A stretch of 64,000 nt of DNA. Origin: Myxococcales bacterium. Its GTDB lineage: Bacteria > Myxococcota_A > Polyangia > Haliangiales > Haliangiaceae. Of this stretch, positions 36,913 to 47,207 are shown piece after piece (the first letter of the stretch is position 1; the number at the start of each line of letters is the position of its first letter). A program made the translations under genes and the position numbers. The notes under the pieces are model-generated. The model was not told the DNA's origin and searched no databases. It worked only from the letters and a program-made list of their open reading frames with translations. The stretch is from assembly GCA_947483555.1 (NCBI GenBank), contig CANKMW010000023.1, forward strand, positions 31,976-95,975, read 5' to 3'.

Positions 36913-37919
36913 CCACGATGTGGGGCCGGTGGCTGGCGGCCTCGGCGGTGGTCATGGTCGGCTGTCTCGACTTCCACGCGGCGGCGTTGCCCGGCGCGCC
37001 GGCGGGCGCCACGTTCGTCGAGGTCGAGGGCGTCCACGTCCATTACCGCGACGTCGGCCAGGGACCGACGGTGGTGCTGATCCACGGCTACAGCGCGTCG
37101 ATCGATCTGTGGCGGCCGGTGCAGGACGCGCTGGCCCGGCGTCATCGCGTGATCGCGCTCGACCTCAAGGGGTTTGGCTGGACCAGCCGGCCGGCCGGCG
37201 ACTACTCGCCGAAGGCACAAGCGGCGCTGGTCTGGGGCGTGCTCGATCAGCTCGGCGTCAACGACGTCGCGCTGGTCGGTCACTCGTGGGGCTCGTCGGT
37301 CGCGCTGGCCATGATCCTCGATCAGCCGGGGCGGGTCCGCCGGCTCGCGCTCTATGCCGCCTACGTCTTCGAGGCCCAGGTGCCGAGCTTCCTGCGCTGG
37401 GCCCGCCTCGGCGGCGTCGGCGAGGCGCTGTTCGCGCTCTACTACCGCGAGCGCATCGAGGATCGAGTCGTGCTCGCCTATCACGATCCGCGCTTCGTCA
37501 CCCAGGCCCGCGTCGAGCACGTCGAGCACGAGCTCGGTCGACCCGGCGCGGTCGCCGCCGCGCTGGCCGCCGCCCGCGGCCAGCGCTTCCGCGGTCAGGA
37601 GCAGCGCTACGGCGAGGTCCGCCAGCCGACGCTCCTGCTGTGGGGCGACGACGATCTGGTCACGCCACTGCGCCACGGTCAGGAGCTGGCCCGCATCCTC
37701 CCCGACGCCAGGCTCAACGTGTACCCGGCCTGCGGCCACATTCCGATGGTGGAGGCGTTCAACCCGACGACCCGCGACCTGGCCGCGTTCCTGGCCACCG
37801 ACACGTCGACGGCGACCGAAACCGCGACCGAAACCGCCGCCGAAACCGAAACCGCAGCCGAAACCGCAGCCGAAACCGCGACCGAAACCGACGACCGCAA
37901 GCCGGAGCCGTCGCGATGA
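36909..37919 (+). CDS. Alpha/beta hydrolase lipoprotein with repeat-encoded Thr-Glu tail
   Basis: 336 residues. GTG 36909 has a GGAGG site eight bases before. Signal ends at VVMVGC. The alpha/beta hydrolase has oxyanion HGYSAS, nucleophile elbow GHSWGS, catalytic Asp in LLLWGDDD and His in ACGHIP. Reaction not defined (epoxide/ester hydrolase-like). Residues beyond about 300 are an acidic tail (TETATET, AETETAAET) encoded by a GGTTTC-type array and have no hydrolase counterpart. Lies between paralogous lipoprotein genes and the barrel gene. Confidence 0.85.
   Translation: MTTMWGRWLAASAVVMVGCLDFHAAALPGAPAGATFVEVEGVHVHYRDVGQGPTVVLIHGYSASIDLWRPVQDALARRHRVIALDLKGFGWTSRPAGDYSPKAQAALVWGVLDQLGVNDVALVGHSWGSSVALAMILDQPGRVRRLALYAAYVFEAQVPSFLRWARLGGVGEALFALYYRERIEDRVVLAYHDPRFVTQARVEHVEHELGRPGAVAAALAAARGQRFRGQEQRYGEVRQPTLLLWGDDDLVTPLRHGQELARILPDARLNVYPACGHIPMVEAFNPTTRDLAAFLATDTSTATETATETAAETETAAETAAETATETDDRKPEPSR
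37815..37893. repeat. GGTTTC array D, inside the hydrolase 3' end
   Basis: On the plus strand the unit is GAAACC with variants (GACCGA, GCCGAA, GCAGCC). It is read in frame as Thr-Glu/Ala-Glu repeats and the gene's stop follows 24 bases later. Same unit and coding frame as array A, at a different location in the protein. Confidence 0.95.
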
Positions 37920-37920
37920 C

Positions 37921-38101
37921 GTCCTTCGACTCCGCCGGCCCGTTCGTCCTGAGCGATGCCGCGAAGCGGCAGAGTCGAAGGACGCGGCGTCGCTCAGGAC
38001 GACCGGGATTTTCGTCCGTCGCGGCCGCCAGACCCGTTCGGTCCGTCGCGGCCGCCAGACCCGTTCGTCCTGAGCGAGCCGCAAAGCGGCGAGTCGAAGG
38101 A
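37921..38101. repeat. REP-like palindromic repeat cluster between hydrolase and barrel genes
   Basis: Holds two copies of a palindromic element whose ends are GTCCTTCGACTC and GAGTCGAAGGAC and whose core is GTTCGTCCTGAGCGA. The last copy (38060-38101) contains a hairpin GCCGC-AAA-GCGGC. Between the copies lies a perfect 27-bp tandem duplication, at 38013-38039 and 38040-38066. Similar TTCGACTC/CTCAGGAC elements are widespread REP-like repeats in GC-rich bacteria. Here they fill the whole gap between the genes. Confidence 0.85.
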
Positions 38102-38104
38102 CGC

Positions 38105-39706
38105 ATGCTGGCGATGACGCTGCTCCTCATCCCCGGCGCCCCCAGCCTCGCCCACGCCGATCCCGACGCGGTTCCGGACCTGGCGGCGCTGGGCGCCGAG
38201 CTCGCGCCGCGCGCCTTCATGGCGTCGCACGATCGGACCGTGATCGACGTCCACGGCGCCTTCCGCGTCCGCCAGGAGGCGCTGCTCAACCTCGACCTCG
38301 ACCGCGGGCTCGATCCGTCGGGCCGCCCGCTGTTCACGGTTCCGCTCGGCGGCGGTCAGACCCTCGACGGCGGCGACCTCCGCTTGCGCACCGATCTCGC
38401 CATCCACGCGCCCGGCGCGGGTGTGGTCGTCAAGGCCCGCCTCGACGTCCTCGATGACGTCATGTGGGGCGGCACGCCCGAGGCCGGCACCGGCCGCGCG
38501 CCCACGCCGGCGGCCTCGACGGGGCAAGCGGCGGGCGCGATCGCCGTCAAGCGCGTCTGGGGCGAGGCGCTGACGCCGTTCGGCGTGCTCGCCGCCGGCC
38601 GCATGGGCGCGCACTGGGGCCTGGGCGTGGCCGCCAACGGTGGCGACTGCGACCTGTGCGACGGTGGCGACGCCGCCGACCGGGTCGCGTTCGCGTCGCC
38701 GCTGGCCGGCCACATCGTCGCGGTGGCCTGGGATCTGGCGTCGAGCGGACCGTTCACGCCGCGGCGCGACGAGCGCCGTGCGCTCGATCTCGAGCCGACC
38801 GACGACGCCAGCACGTGGACGGCGGCGATCCTGAACACCCGTTCGCCAAGCGCACGCCGGCGTCGCGCCGCCGCCGGCCTCGCCACCGCCGAGTACGGCG
38901 TCTTCGCCAGCCACCGTCGGCAACAGAACGACGTCCCCGCTCACTACCTGCCGGTCGCCGCGCCGCGTCCACCCGCCGAGCTCGACGCCAGCGACCTGAT
39001 GGCGCGCGGCTTCGCCGCCACCACCGCCGGGGCCTGGTTTCGCCTGACCACGCCGCGCGTCCGCGTCGAGCTCGAGGCGATCTACGCCCGCGCGCGCCTC
39101 GACCAGCCATCGCTGGTGCCGGGCGTGTTGCTCGATCAGCCGGCGACGTCGGATCAGTTTGGCTTCGCGTTCGAGACCGAGCTGGCGCTGGGCGCGCACC
39201 ATGCGGGCGTCAACGCTGGCGTGGCCTCCGGTGACGACGCGCCCGGCTTCGGGGCCTTCCCGGCGCCCGGCGGCGCGGCGGCCCGGCCCGGCGATCTCGA
39301 CGGCCCCCAGGCCGATCCGCCGGGCGACACCACGGTCGACAACTTCCGCTTCCATCCCGACTACAAGATCGACCGCATCCTGTTCGCGGAGATCATCGGC
39401 ACGGTCACCGACGCCATCTACCTGCGCCCGCACGCCCGGCTGGTGCTCGCCGACGCCGGTCCCGGGCGCGTCGAGCTCACCGCCGCTGCGATCGTGTCGT
39501 GGGCGGTCGCGGCGGCCTCGACGCCATCGGGCGCGCGCCACCTCGGCCTCGAGCTCGACCCATCACTCGAGTACCGGGCGGAGAGCTTCCGCGCCGCGCT
39601 CGACTACGCCGTGCTGGTCCCGGGCGCGGCGTTCGACAACCCGGCGGCCGGCCTCGACGCCGTCGCGGCGCAGCTGGTGCGGCTGCGCCTGGGGTACGTG
39701 TTCTGA
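38105..39706 (+). CDS. Outer-membrane beta-barrel protein
   Basis: 533 residues from ATG 38105. Signal peptide MLAMTLLLIPGAPSLAHA with cleavage before DPD. The rest alternates polar and hydrophobic residues in strands (FRVRQEALLNLDLDRG, LRLRTDLAIHAPGAGVVVKA, RVRVELEAIYARA) and ends with an aromatic (GYVF), as barrels recognised by BAM do. Length and pattern fit a family of about 500-residue deltaproteobacterial barrels whose function is unknown. Its stop (TGA) overlaps the ATG of the next frame. Confidence 0.72.
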   Translation: MLAMTLLLIPGAPSLAHADPDAVPDLAALGAELAPRAFMASHDRTVIDVHGAFRVRQEALLNLDLDRGLDPSGRPLFTVPLGGGQTLDGGDLRLRTDLAIHAPGAGVVVKARLDVLDDVMWGGTPEAGTGRAPTPAASTGQAAGAIAVKRVWGEALTPFGVLAAGRMGAHWGLGVAANGGDCDLCDGGDAADRVAFASPLAGHIVAVAWDLASSGPFTPRRDERRALDLEPTDDASTWTAAILNTRSPSARRRRAAAGLATAEYGVFASHRRQQNDVPAHYLPVAAPRPPAELDASDLMARGFAATTAGAWFRLTTPRVRVELEAIYARARLDQPSLVPGVLLDQPATSDQFGFAFETELALGAHHAGVNAGVASGDDAPGFGAFPAPGGAAARPGDLDGPQADPPGDTTVDNFRFHPDYKIDRILFAEIIGTVTDAIYLRPHARLVLADAGPGRVELTAAAIVSWAVAAASTPSGARHLGLELDPSLEYRAESFRAALDYAVLVPGAAFDNPAAGLDAVAAQLVRLRLGYVF

Positions 39707-40581
39707 TGCCGACTGTGCCCTTCGACTCGGCCCTTCGGTCCTCGCTCAGGGCCAACGGAATCGCGCCCCGGGCGAACGGAATCAGGGTGAGCGGGATCAT
39801 CGTGATGCTGGTCGCCGCGTGCGGCGAGAACCAGACCCCGTTGCCGTCCGGGTTGCCGCCGCCGCTGGTCGCGTGTTCGCCGGACCTCGACGGTGCGCTG
39901 GTCGCCGCCGAGGTGCCGCTGGTGCTCGACGTGACGGTGCCGTACCTGGTCACCGCGGCGGCGCCCGTCGACGTCGTCGGTCAGGGCAGCGGCGACACCC
40001 GGCGCTGGGACTGGACCGCCGAAGGCCGGGGGGACCTGGCGACCGAGATCAGCGCCACCGCCCTCGATGACCAGTGGTACGCGCCGATGTTCCCCGGCGG
40101 TCAGTTCGTCGCCGCCGGCACCGGCGGCCTCGACGGCGTCTACGCCCGCGACAGCGCCGCGGTCTATCTGCTCGGCGTGGCGTCGCCGACGATGGAGCCG
40201 CTCGCCAGCCGCACGCTGCTGGTCTATGACGCGCCGGTCGCCGTGCTGCGCTTCCCGCTCACCGAGGGCGACGCCTGGACCGAGACCGCGACCATCACCG
40301 GCGGCACGCTGGCCGGGCTACCGTACAACGGCGTCGACAGCTATGCCTTCGCCGCCGACGCCAGCGGCGAGCTGCACCTGCCGTACCTGCGCTTCACGAG
40401 CGCCCTGCGCCTGCGCACGCTGGTGACCTCGACCCCCGCCATCGGCGGCGGCGCCACCACGCGGCGTCAGGTCTCGTTCTGGTTCGAGTGCTTCGGCGAG
40501 ATCGGGCGCGCCACCAGCCGCGCCAACGAGCCCGTCGCCGACTTCACCACCGCCGAGGAGCTGCGCCGCTTCGCGCTGTAG
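39706..40581 (+). CDS. Putative lipoprotein, paralog of the 35.9 kb lipoprotein
   Basis: Up to 291 residues. ATG 39706 overlaps the barrel's stop, but its first 27 codons run through a REP-like repeat (39717-39757), giving PFDSALRSSLRANG. GTG 39787, which directly begins SGIIVMLVAAC, is the more plausible true start (264 residues). The mature part has CSPDLDGAL near the start, VSFWFECFGEIG, and TTAEELRRFAL at the end, paralleling the lipoprotein at 35986. Family unknown; lipid-anchored. Confidence 0.65.
   Translation: MPTVPFDSALRSSLRANGIAPRANGIRVSGIIVMLVAACGENQTPLPSGLPPPLVACSPDLDGALVAAEVPLVLDVTVPYLVTAAAPVDVVGQGSGDTRRWDWTAEGRGDLATEISATALDDQWYAPMFPGGQFVAAGTGGLDGVYARDSAAVYLLGVASPTMEPLASRTLLVYDAPVAVLRFPLTEGDAWTETATITGGTLAGLPYNGVDSYAFAADASGELHLPYLRFTSALRLRTLVTSTPAIGGGATTRRQVSFWFECFGEIGRATSRANEPVADFTTAEELRRFAL
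39717..39757. repeat. REP-like element at the 5' end of the 39.7 kb lipoprotein gene
   Basis: CCCTTCGACTCGG...CCTCGCTCAGGGCCAACGG has the same ends and order as the cluster at 37921-38101 but a different loop. It sits between the barrel's stop and the likely GTG start of the next lipoprotein. Confidence 0.7.
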
Positions 40582-40625
40582 CGGAGCGTGCTGGCCAGCG
40601 TTCGACCGACCGCAAGGAGACCGTC

Positions 40626-40916
40626 ATGAACATGTGGGACCACTGGAAGAAGGGTTTTGGCGCCTGGGAGACCGCGACCTCGGCGTACCTCGAGCAGGTG
40701 CTCGCCAACCCGGCCGTGCTCGGCCCGGCTGGCGCGATGCTCACCGCGGCGATGAAGACCAAGGCGGCGACCGACAAGGCCGCCCACTCGTGGTGGGCCT
40801 CGATCGGTCTGCCGACCCGCCGCGATCAGGAGCGCGGGCTGCACAAGCTCAACCAGCTCGAGAGCCGGATCGCGGATCTCGAGGAGCAGCTGGCGGCGTC
40901 GCGCCGCCCGCAGTGA
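40626..40916 (+). CDS. Short PhaE-like PHA synthase subunit or phasin
   Basis: 96 residues, ATG 40626 with ribosome site AAGGAG. Begins NMWDHWKKGFGAWETATSAY, all helical, and ends with GLPTRRDQERGLHKLNQLE and a coiled-coil (RIADLEEQLAA). The GLPTRxxxxxLxxxLxxLE pattern is the C-terminal signature of PhaE and of PHA polymerase-associated phasins; here the rest of PhaE (usually about 350 residues) is missing. It heads a group with acyl-CoA synthetase and PhaC, so it is probably a minimal partner of the second synthase. Confidence 0.78.
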   Translation: MNMWDHWKKGFGAWETATSAYLEQVLANPAVLGPAGAMLTAAMKTKAATDKAAHSWWASIGLPTRRDQERGLHKLNQLESRIADLEEQLAASRRPQ

Positions 40917-40936
40917 TCTCGCACCGGAGCACCGCC

Positions 40937-42534
<1,598 letters not shown>

Positions 42535-42538
<4 letters not shown>

Positions 42539-43653
42539 GCAAGGACGACGCCCGACCGCACCGCGGCGTGCTGGCCGCGCTGGCTCGCCTCACCGGCCGC
42601 CTCGGCAAGGGGCTGCCGGCGGTCGGGCAGACCCCGTACGACGAGGTGTGGCGCGAGAACAAGTGGCGCCTGCTGCGGTTCCGCGCCACCCGACCGGCGG
42701 CCGAGCGCTGGCGGACGCCGATCTTGCTGGTGCCGTCGCTGATCAACCGCTGGTACATCCTCGATCTACGTCCGGGCAAGAGCTTCGCCGAGTACCTGGT
42801 CAACGCCGGCCACGACGTCTACGTGATCGACTGGGGCACGCCGACCGCCGAGGATCGCTTCGTCAGCTTCGACGACGTCTGCCAGGGCTACCTCGGTCGC
42901 GCCGTGCGCAAGGTCGCGGCCGCCAGCCCCGACGGCGTCGCCCACCTGCTCGGCTACTGCCTGGGCGGCACCCTGGCCGCGATCCACACCGCCGCCAACC
43001 CGACCCACGTCGCGTCGCTGGTCGCGCTCGCGGCGCCCATCGACTTCGCGCACGGCGGCACGCTGGCGCAGTGGACGCGCTCGCCCGGCTTCGACGTCGG
43101 CGCGCTGGTCGACGGCTTCGGCAACGTGCCGTGGCCGCTGATGCAGGCCAGCTTCCAGATGCTCAAGCCGACGCTCAACCTGGTCAAGCTGGTGTCGCTG
43201 GTCGACCGCGCCTGGGACGACGAGTTTCTCGACGGGTTCCTGGCCACCGAGCGGTGGGGCAACGACAACGTGTCGTTCCCGGGCGAGTGCTACCGCCGCT
43301 ACATCCAGGAGCTGTACCAGGACAACCGCTTCGCCGCCGGCACCATGCGGCTGGCCGGTCGCCCGGCGCGCCTCGACGCCATCGACTGCCCGGTGCTCGC
43401 CGTCACCTTCGAGCACGATCACATCGTGCCGGTCGCCAGCGCCGCCGCCTTGCTGGCCCAGGTGTCGTCGCCCGATCACGCTCAACTCCACCTCTCGGGC
43501 GGCCACGTCGGCGCCGTGGTCTCGCGCAAGGCCGCCTCGACCCTGTGGCCGCAGCTGTCGCGCTGGTGGGCGACCCGCGACACCGACGCGGCGCGCGGGC
43601 TCGGTGAGGATGACCATCCGGCGGCTGAACCCGAGACCTCCGCGCCGTCGTGA
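42535..43653 (+). CDS. phaC: Second polyhydroxyalkanoate synthase PhaC
   Basis: 372 residues. Lipase-like box GYCLGG with Cys142, Asp in FEHDHIVPV and His in GGHVGAVVS; LVPSLINRWYILDLRPG is nearly shared with the paralog at 31.9 kb. Class III size. Start overlaps the acyl-CoA synthetase stop. The tail after the fold is acidic. The two paralogs may have different substrate ranges; that is inference. Confidence 0.9.
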
Positions 43654-43806
43654 CCAGGATGCGGTAGCCGGTCACGATTCCGACCGTGCACCTCGTCGGC
43701 CGGCGCGGCTGACAGCGGCGGCGATGCGCCTACCTCCAGCACGGCAGGCGGCGCGCGCACTTGCGCGGGATGAAACCTGCGCGCCGTGGCGCTGTCTGCT
43801 GGGGAC

Positions 43807-44352
43807 ATGACCGCACCGCTTCAGCCCGCCTTCCTCGCCCCCCAGCCGCCGTCGTACCTCTCGCTCGCTCCTCTCGCGCCGGTCGGTCGCGGCGATCAGC
43901 TCACCGGCGAGCGGCTCTCGATCTACCGGGCGCTGCTGGTCACGGTCCTGGTGTCCGGCGTCATCGGCGCGCTCGCGAGCGTCAGCACCGGCTACGAGGT
44001 GTACAGCAACGGCAGCCAGGAGCTCCTGTCGTCTCGCCCGGCGGGCAGCTCGGGGTCGGCGCTGTGGTCGCTGGTCGCCGTCGCGCTCGCCGGGCTGGGC
44101 CTGCGGAGGCCGACGCGTCGCACCGCGCAGCGCGTCGGCCTCGGCCTGGTGGCGCTGTTCTTCATCGGGACCCTGGTCACCCTGGCCACCCTCGACCTCT
44201 TCAACCTCGACGACCTCAGCTTCTCCAAGCACACCGTCGAGACCGGTGCCGCCGACGCGCTGTCGCTCGCGGTCGGGGTCATCGCCCTCGCCGGTCCGGT
44301 GCTGCTGATCGCGCAGTGGATCCTGTTCCGCCTCGAGCGCCGCCGCGCCTGA
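43807..44352 (+). CDS. Small multi-pass membrane protein of unknown function
   Basis: 181 residues from ATG 43807. Four hydrophobic segments (ALLVTVLVSGVIGAL, ALWSLVAVALAGLGL, VGLGLVALFFIGTLVTLA, LAVGVIALAGPVLLIAQWIL). N-terminal stretch is polar and proline-rich, about 35 residues. No known motif; cytoplasmic membrane. Stands alone. Confidence 0.6.
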   Translation: MTAPLQPAFLAPQPPSYLSLAPLAPVGRGDQLTGERLSIYRALLVTVLVSGVIGALASVSTGYEVYSNGSQELLSSRPAGSSGSALWSLVAVALAGLGLRRPTRRTAQRVGLGLVALFFIGTLVTLATLDLFNLDDLSFSKHTVETGAADALSLAVGVIALAGPVLLIAQWILFRLERRRA

Positions 44353-44431
44353 GACCAGGATCTCGGTTGGTGCGGCGCGTCGCAGGCCCGGCTCGTGCTT
44401 CCTGGTCTGCCGGGTCACGCCGTGACGGTGC

Positions 44432-44770
44432 TCACGGCCCGAAGCAGTGGAGTGCGCCGGGAAGCTCGCCCGGACAGCTCGCCGCCGCGCAGGTGAGGAT
44501 GCCGGCGTCGCTGCCGCCGTTGCAGTGGTAGAAGTTGCAGTCGGGCGTGCAGCTGGTGCCGGTGCAGGTTGGAGCCCGATCCTGGCACTCGACCTGGAAC
44601 GGCGTGCACGTGCCGCCGAACTTCTGCACGCAGATCTGGTCGGCGGTGCACGCCGTGCAACGAAGGTCGGCGTCGACGCCGCCGTCGCCGGGGAGCCCGG
44701 AGTCGATCAGTGCCTCACCTTCGCCCGCGCAGGCGGTCAGCGCGATCATCAGCAAGCAAGCGATCCTCAT
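44432..44770 (-). CDS. Small Cys-rich lipoprotein
   Basis: 112 residues from ATG 44770. Signal ends with LLMIALTAC. Mature region has about twelve Cys in short spacings (RCTACTADQIC, TCTGTSCTPDCNFYHC), suggesting disulfide-linked knots. No enzyme motif. The TLIDSGLPGDGGVDAD-like tether is shared in style with other lipoproteins of this window. Confidence 0.65.
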   Translation of the reverse strand: MRIACLLMIALTACAGEGEALIDSGLPGDGGVDADLRCTACTADQICVQKFGGTCTPFQVECQDRAPTCTGTSCTPDCNFYHCNGGSDAGILTCAAASCPGELPGALHCFGP

Positions 44771-44887
44771 CTCCTCCCGCAGAGCAAGCGGCGTGCCCGC
44801 GACCGCACACCAGCGCAACCCGCGATCATCGCTGCGGATGCCGTGTCGCTTGCCGGCCTGGCCAGCACGCAGATCCGGACACCAATG

Positions 44888-45202
44888 TCATTGTCGCGCT
44901 TGCCCGCCGCCGGGGACCGCCGTGCCCGGCGGCCGGTGTGCCGGCCCTTCGACGTACTCGATCGTGTGCTCGCAGGACAGACTCTCGAACGCCATCAGGC
45001 TCTCCTGATCGCCGAACACGCCCGGGCACTCGGCGCGGCACGCCCGGGCGACGTCCTTCGACACGCCGCCCTTGCAGTGCGCGTAGTGATCGCAGGCGCC
45101 GTCGCAGGTGCCGGTCAGGCGGGGCCCCATCACGTACCGCACCACGCAGCCGCTCAGCACGGCGGCCAGCGCGAGCGCGAGCAGCAACGAGCGCGCGCTC
45201 AC
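44888..45202 (-). CDS. Small Cys-containing lipoprotein
   Basis: 104 residues from GTG 45202. Lipobox LAAVLSGC. Mature part has CDGACDHYAHCKGG and ACRAECPG, i.e. a compact six-Cys region. The gene is 19 bases downstream of the enoyl-CoA hydratase gene and could be co-transcribed. Function unknown. Confidence 0.62.
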   Translation of the reverse strand: MSARSLLLALALAAVLSGCVVRYVMGPRLTGTCDGACDHYAHCKGGVSKDVARACRAECPGVFGDQESLMAFESLSCEHTIEYVEGPAHRPPGTAVPGGGQARQ

Positions 45203-45221
45203 GCCTGCCCGCCGGTGCGAT

Positions 45222-45980
45222 TCACTCCGCCGCTCCGTGGCGGCCGGCGCCGGCGGCGAAGCGCGCCGCGCCGGCGAGCCCCTCGGCGAGCGTGGCCACG
45301 CCGTGACGCAGCTCGTTGGCGAGCGCGGCCTGGTAGCCGAGATCCCACTGCTCGTACGCGCTCAGGCGATCGCCGCGCAGCGCCGCTTGCGGCAACCTGG
45401 CCAGCTCGGCGGCCAGCGCCTCGGCGGCGGCGCGGGCCTCGCCGCGGGGCACCACGCGGTTGACCAGGCCCATGGCCAGCGCCTCGTCGGCCTTCACCGC
45501 GCGGCCGGTGAGGATCAGATCGAGCGCCCGGCCGTGACCGACGATGCGCGGCAAGCGGATGGTGCCGCCGTCGATGAGCGGCACGCCCCAGCGGCGGCAG
45601 AACACGCCGAGCACGGCGTCCTCGTCGGCGACCCGCAGATCGCACCACAGCGCCAGCTCGAGTCCGCCGGCGACGGCGTGGCCGCTGATCGCGGCGATCA
45701 CCGGCTTCGACAGCACCATCCGCGACGGTCCCATCGGGCCGTCGCCGTCCGCTTGCACGCGGTTGGCGCGGCCGGCGGCGAAGCCCTTCAGGTCGGCGCC
45801 GGCGCAGAACGTGCCGTGGGCACCGGCCAGGACGCCGACCCGCGCCTCGGGATCGGCGTCGAAGCCACGGAAGGCCTCGGCGAGCGCCTCGGCGGTCGGG
45901 CGATCGACCGCGTTGCGGACATCGCGACGATCGATGATCACCGTGGTGACCGCGCCGCTGCGTTCGACCTCGACGGACAT
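45222..45980 (-). CDS. Crotonase/enoyl-CoA hydratase family protein
   Basis: 252 residues, cytosolic. Oxyanion-hole loops GTFCAGADLKG and SGHAVAGGLELAL are intact, the latter with the first catalytic-type Glu. The second Glu of classic hydratases is not found: that stretch reads FCRRWGVPLIDGGT, putting Cys or Phe near its place. Such variants occur in crotonases that are not simple hydratases (isomerase/dehalogenase-like). The reaction therefore remains open. Confidence 0.82.
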   Translation of the reverse strand: MSVEVERSGAVTTVIIDRRDVRNAVDRPTAEALAEAFRGFDADPEARVGVLAGAHGTFCAGADLKGFAAGRANRVQADGDGPMGPSRMVLSKPVIAAISGHAVAGGLELALWCDLRVADEDAVLGVFCRRWGVPLIDGGTIRLPRIVGHGRALDLILTGRAVKADEALAMGLVNRVVPRGEARAAAEALAAELARLPQAALRGDRLSAYEQWDLGYQAALANELRHGVATLAEGLAGAARFAAGAGRHGAAE

Positions 45981-46073
45981 CCCGGCACTGTGCCACGACC
46001 GGCGGACCCGCGCGAGCCCGGCTCAGAGTGCAAGCTGTGACGCCGCGCCACGACGCAGGTAGGATGCGCCGCG

Positions 46074-47192
46074 ATGTCACCACCTCCCAAGCGCATCGGG
46101 ATCCTCACCAGCGGCGGTGACGCCCCCGGCATGAACGCCGCGATCCGCGCCTCGACCTTGATCGCGCGCGCCGCCGGCGTCGACGTCGTCGGCGTCGAGC
46201 GCGGTTGGCGCGGCTTGCTCGACGACGCCTTCGTTCCGCTCGGCGGCCTCGACGTGCAGGGCATCCTGCGCGAGGGCGGCACCATCCTGGGCTCGGCGCG
46301 CTGCAAGGAGTTCCACGACCGCAAGGTGCGCGACCACGCTCGCGCCGTGCTGCGCAATCGCGGCGTCGACGGGCTGGTCGTGATCGGCGGCAACGGCTCG
46401 CTGGCCGGCGCCCAGGCGCTGGCCGACCCGGCCGAGGCCGGCGACCAGCCGCCGCTGGTGGTCGGCGTCCCGGCGTCGATCGACAACGACATCGGCGTCA
46501 CCGGTCTGGCCATCGGGGTCGACACCGCGATGAACACGATCGTCGAGGCGTGCGACAAGATCGCCGACACCGCCACCGCCCACGACCGCACGTTCATCAT
46601 CGAGGTCATGGGCCGCGACTGCGGCTACCTGGCGATGACGTCGGCCATCGCCGCCGGCGCCGATCTCGCGCTGTTCCCCGAGGCCGGCCGCGATCAGGCC
46701 AGCGTGGTCGACGCCATCGTCGACACCGTCATCGCGGTGCGCAAGCGGCCGCGCAAGAGCCGGCGCGTGATCGTCGTCAAGGCCGAGGGCGTGCAGGTCC
46801 CGGTCGAGCAGCTCAAGGCCGCGGTCGACGCCCGGTTGCGCGAGCGGGTGCCGGACGCCGATCCGGCGGTGATCGAGACCCGGGTGACGGTCCTCGGCCA
46901 CGTGGTGCGCGGCGGCCGGCCGTCGGCGTTCGATCGTCTGCTCGGCAGCCGGCTCGCCAACGTGGCGGTGCGGGCCCTGGTCGCCGGCCAGTCGAACAAG
47001 ATGGCGGCCTGGATGCCGGCGGTCGAGCTTCCGGAGGAGGTCGGCACTCGTTCGCCCTTCGATCCGTACTGCTGGCTGGTCGATCTCGGCGCCGCGCTGG
47101 TGGAGACCGACAACCTGCTGCGCGGCCGCTCGCCGCTCGCTCGCTGGCGCGCCGGGGTCTTCGACGACGTCGAAGACGCCCTGCTGGTCTAA
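46074..47192 (+). CDS. pfkA: 6-phosphofructokinase
   Basis: 372 residues. SGGDAPGMNA near residues 13-22 and PASIDNDI with Ser135, Asp137 and Asp139 form the active site, followed by EVMGRDCGYLA. It phosphorylates fructose 6-phosphate in glycolysis. The nucleotide loop, usually GGDGS, reads GGNGS with Asn107 at the metal-contacting Asp. Whether ATP or pyrophosphate is used cannot be settled by eye; the Gly after it resembles ATP-type enzymes. Confidence 0.88.
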   Translation: MSPPPKRIGILTSGGDAPGMNAAIRASTLIARAAGVDVVGVERGWRGLLDDAFVPLGGLDVQGILREGGTILGSARCKEFHDRKVRDHARAVLRNRGVDGLVVIGGNGSLAGAQALADPAEAGDQPPLVVGVPASIDNDIGVTGLAIGVDTAMNTIVEACDKIADTATAHDRTFIIEVMGRDCGYLAMTSAIAAGADLALFPEAGRDQASVVDAIVDTVIAVRKRPRKSRRVIVVKAEGVQVPVEQLKAAVDARLRERVPDADPAVIETRVTVLGHVVRGGRPSAFDRLLGSRLANVAVRALVAGQSNKMAAWMPAVELPEEVGTRSPFDPYCWLVDLGAALVETDNLLRGRSPLARWRAGVFDDVEDALLV

Positions 47193-47207
47193 GTAGGGTC
47201 TAGTACC

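Noticed and set aside
45199..46083. Alternative frame over the enoyl-CoA hydratase gene
   Set aside because: Arg-rich product with no motifs; the overlapping frame has full crotonase signatures.
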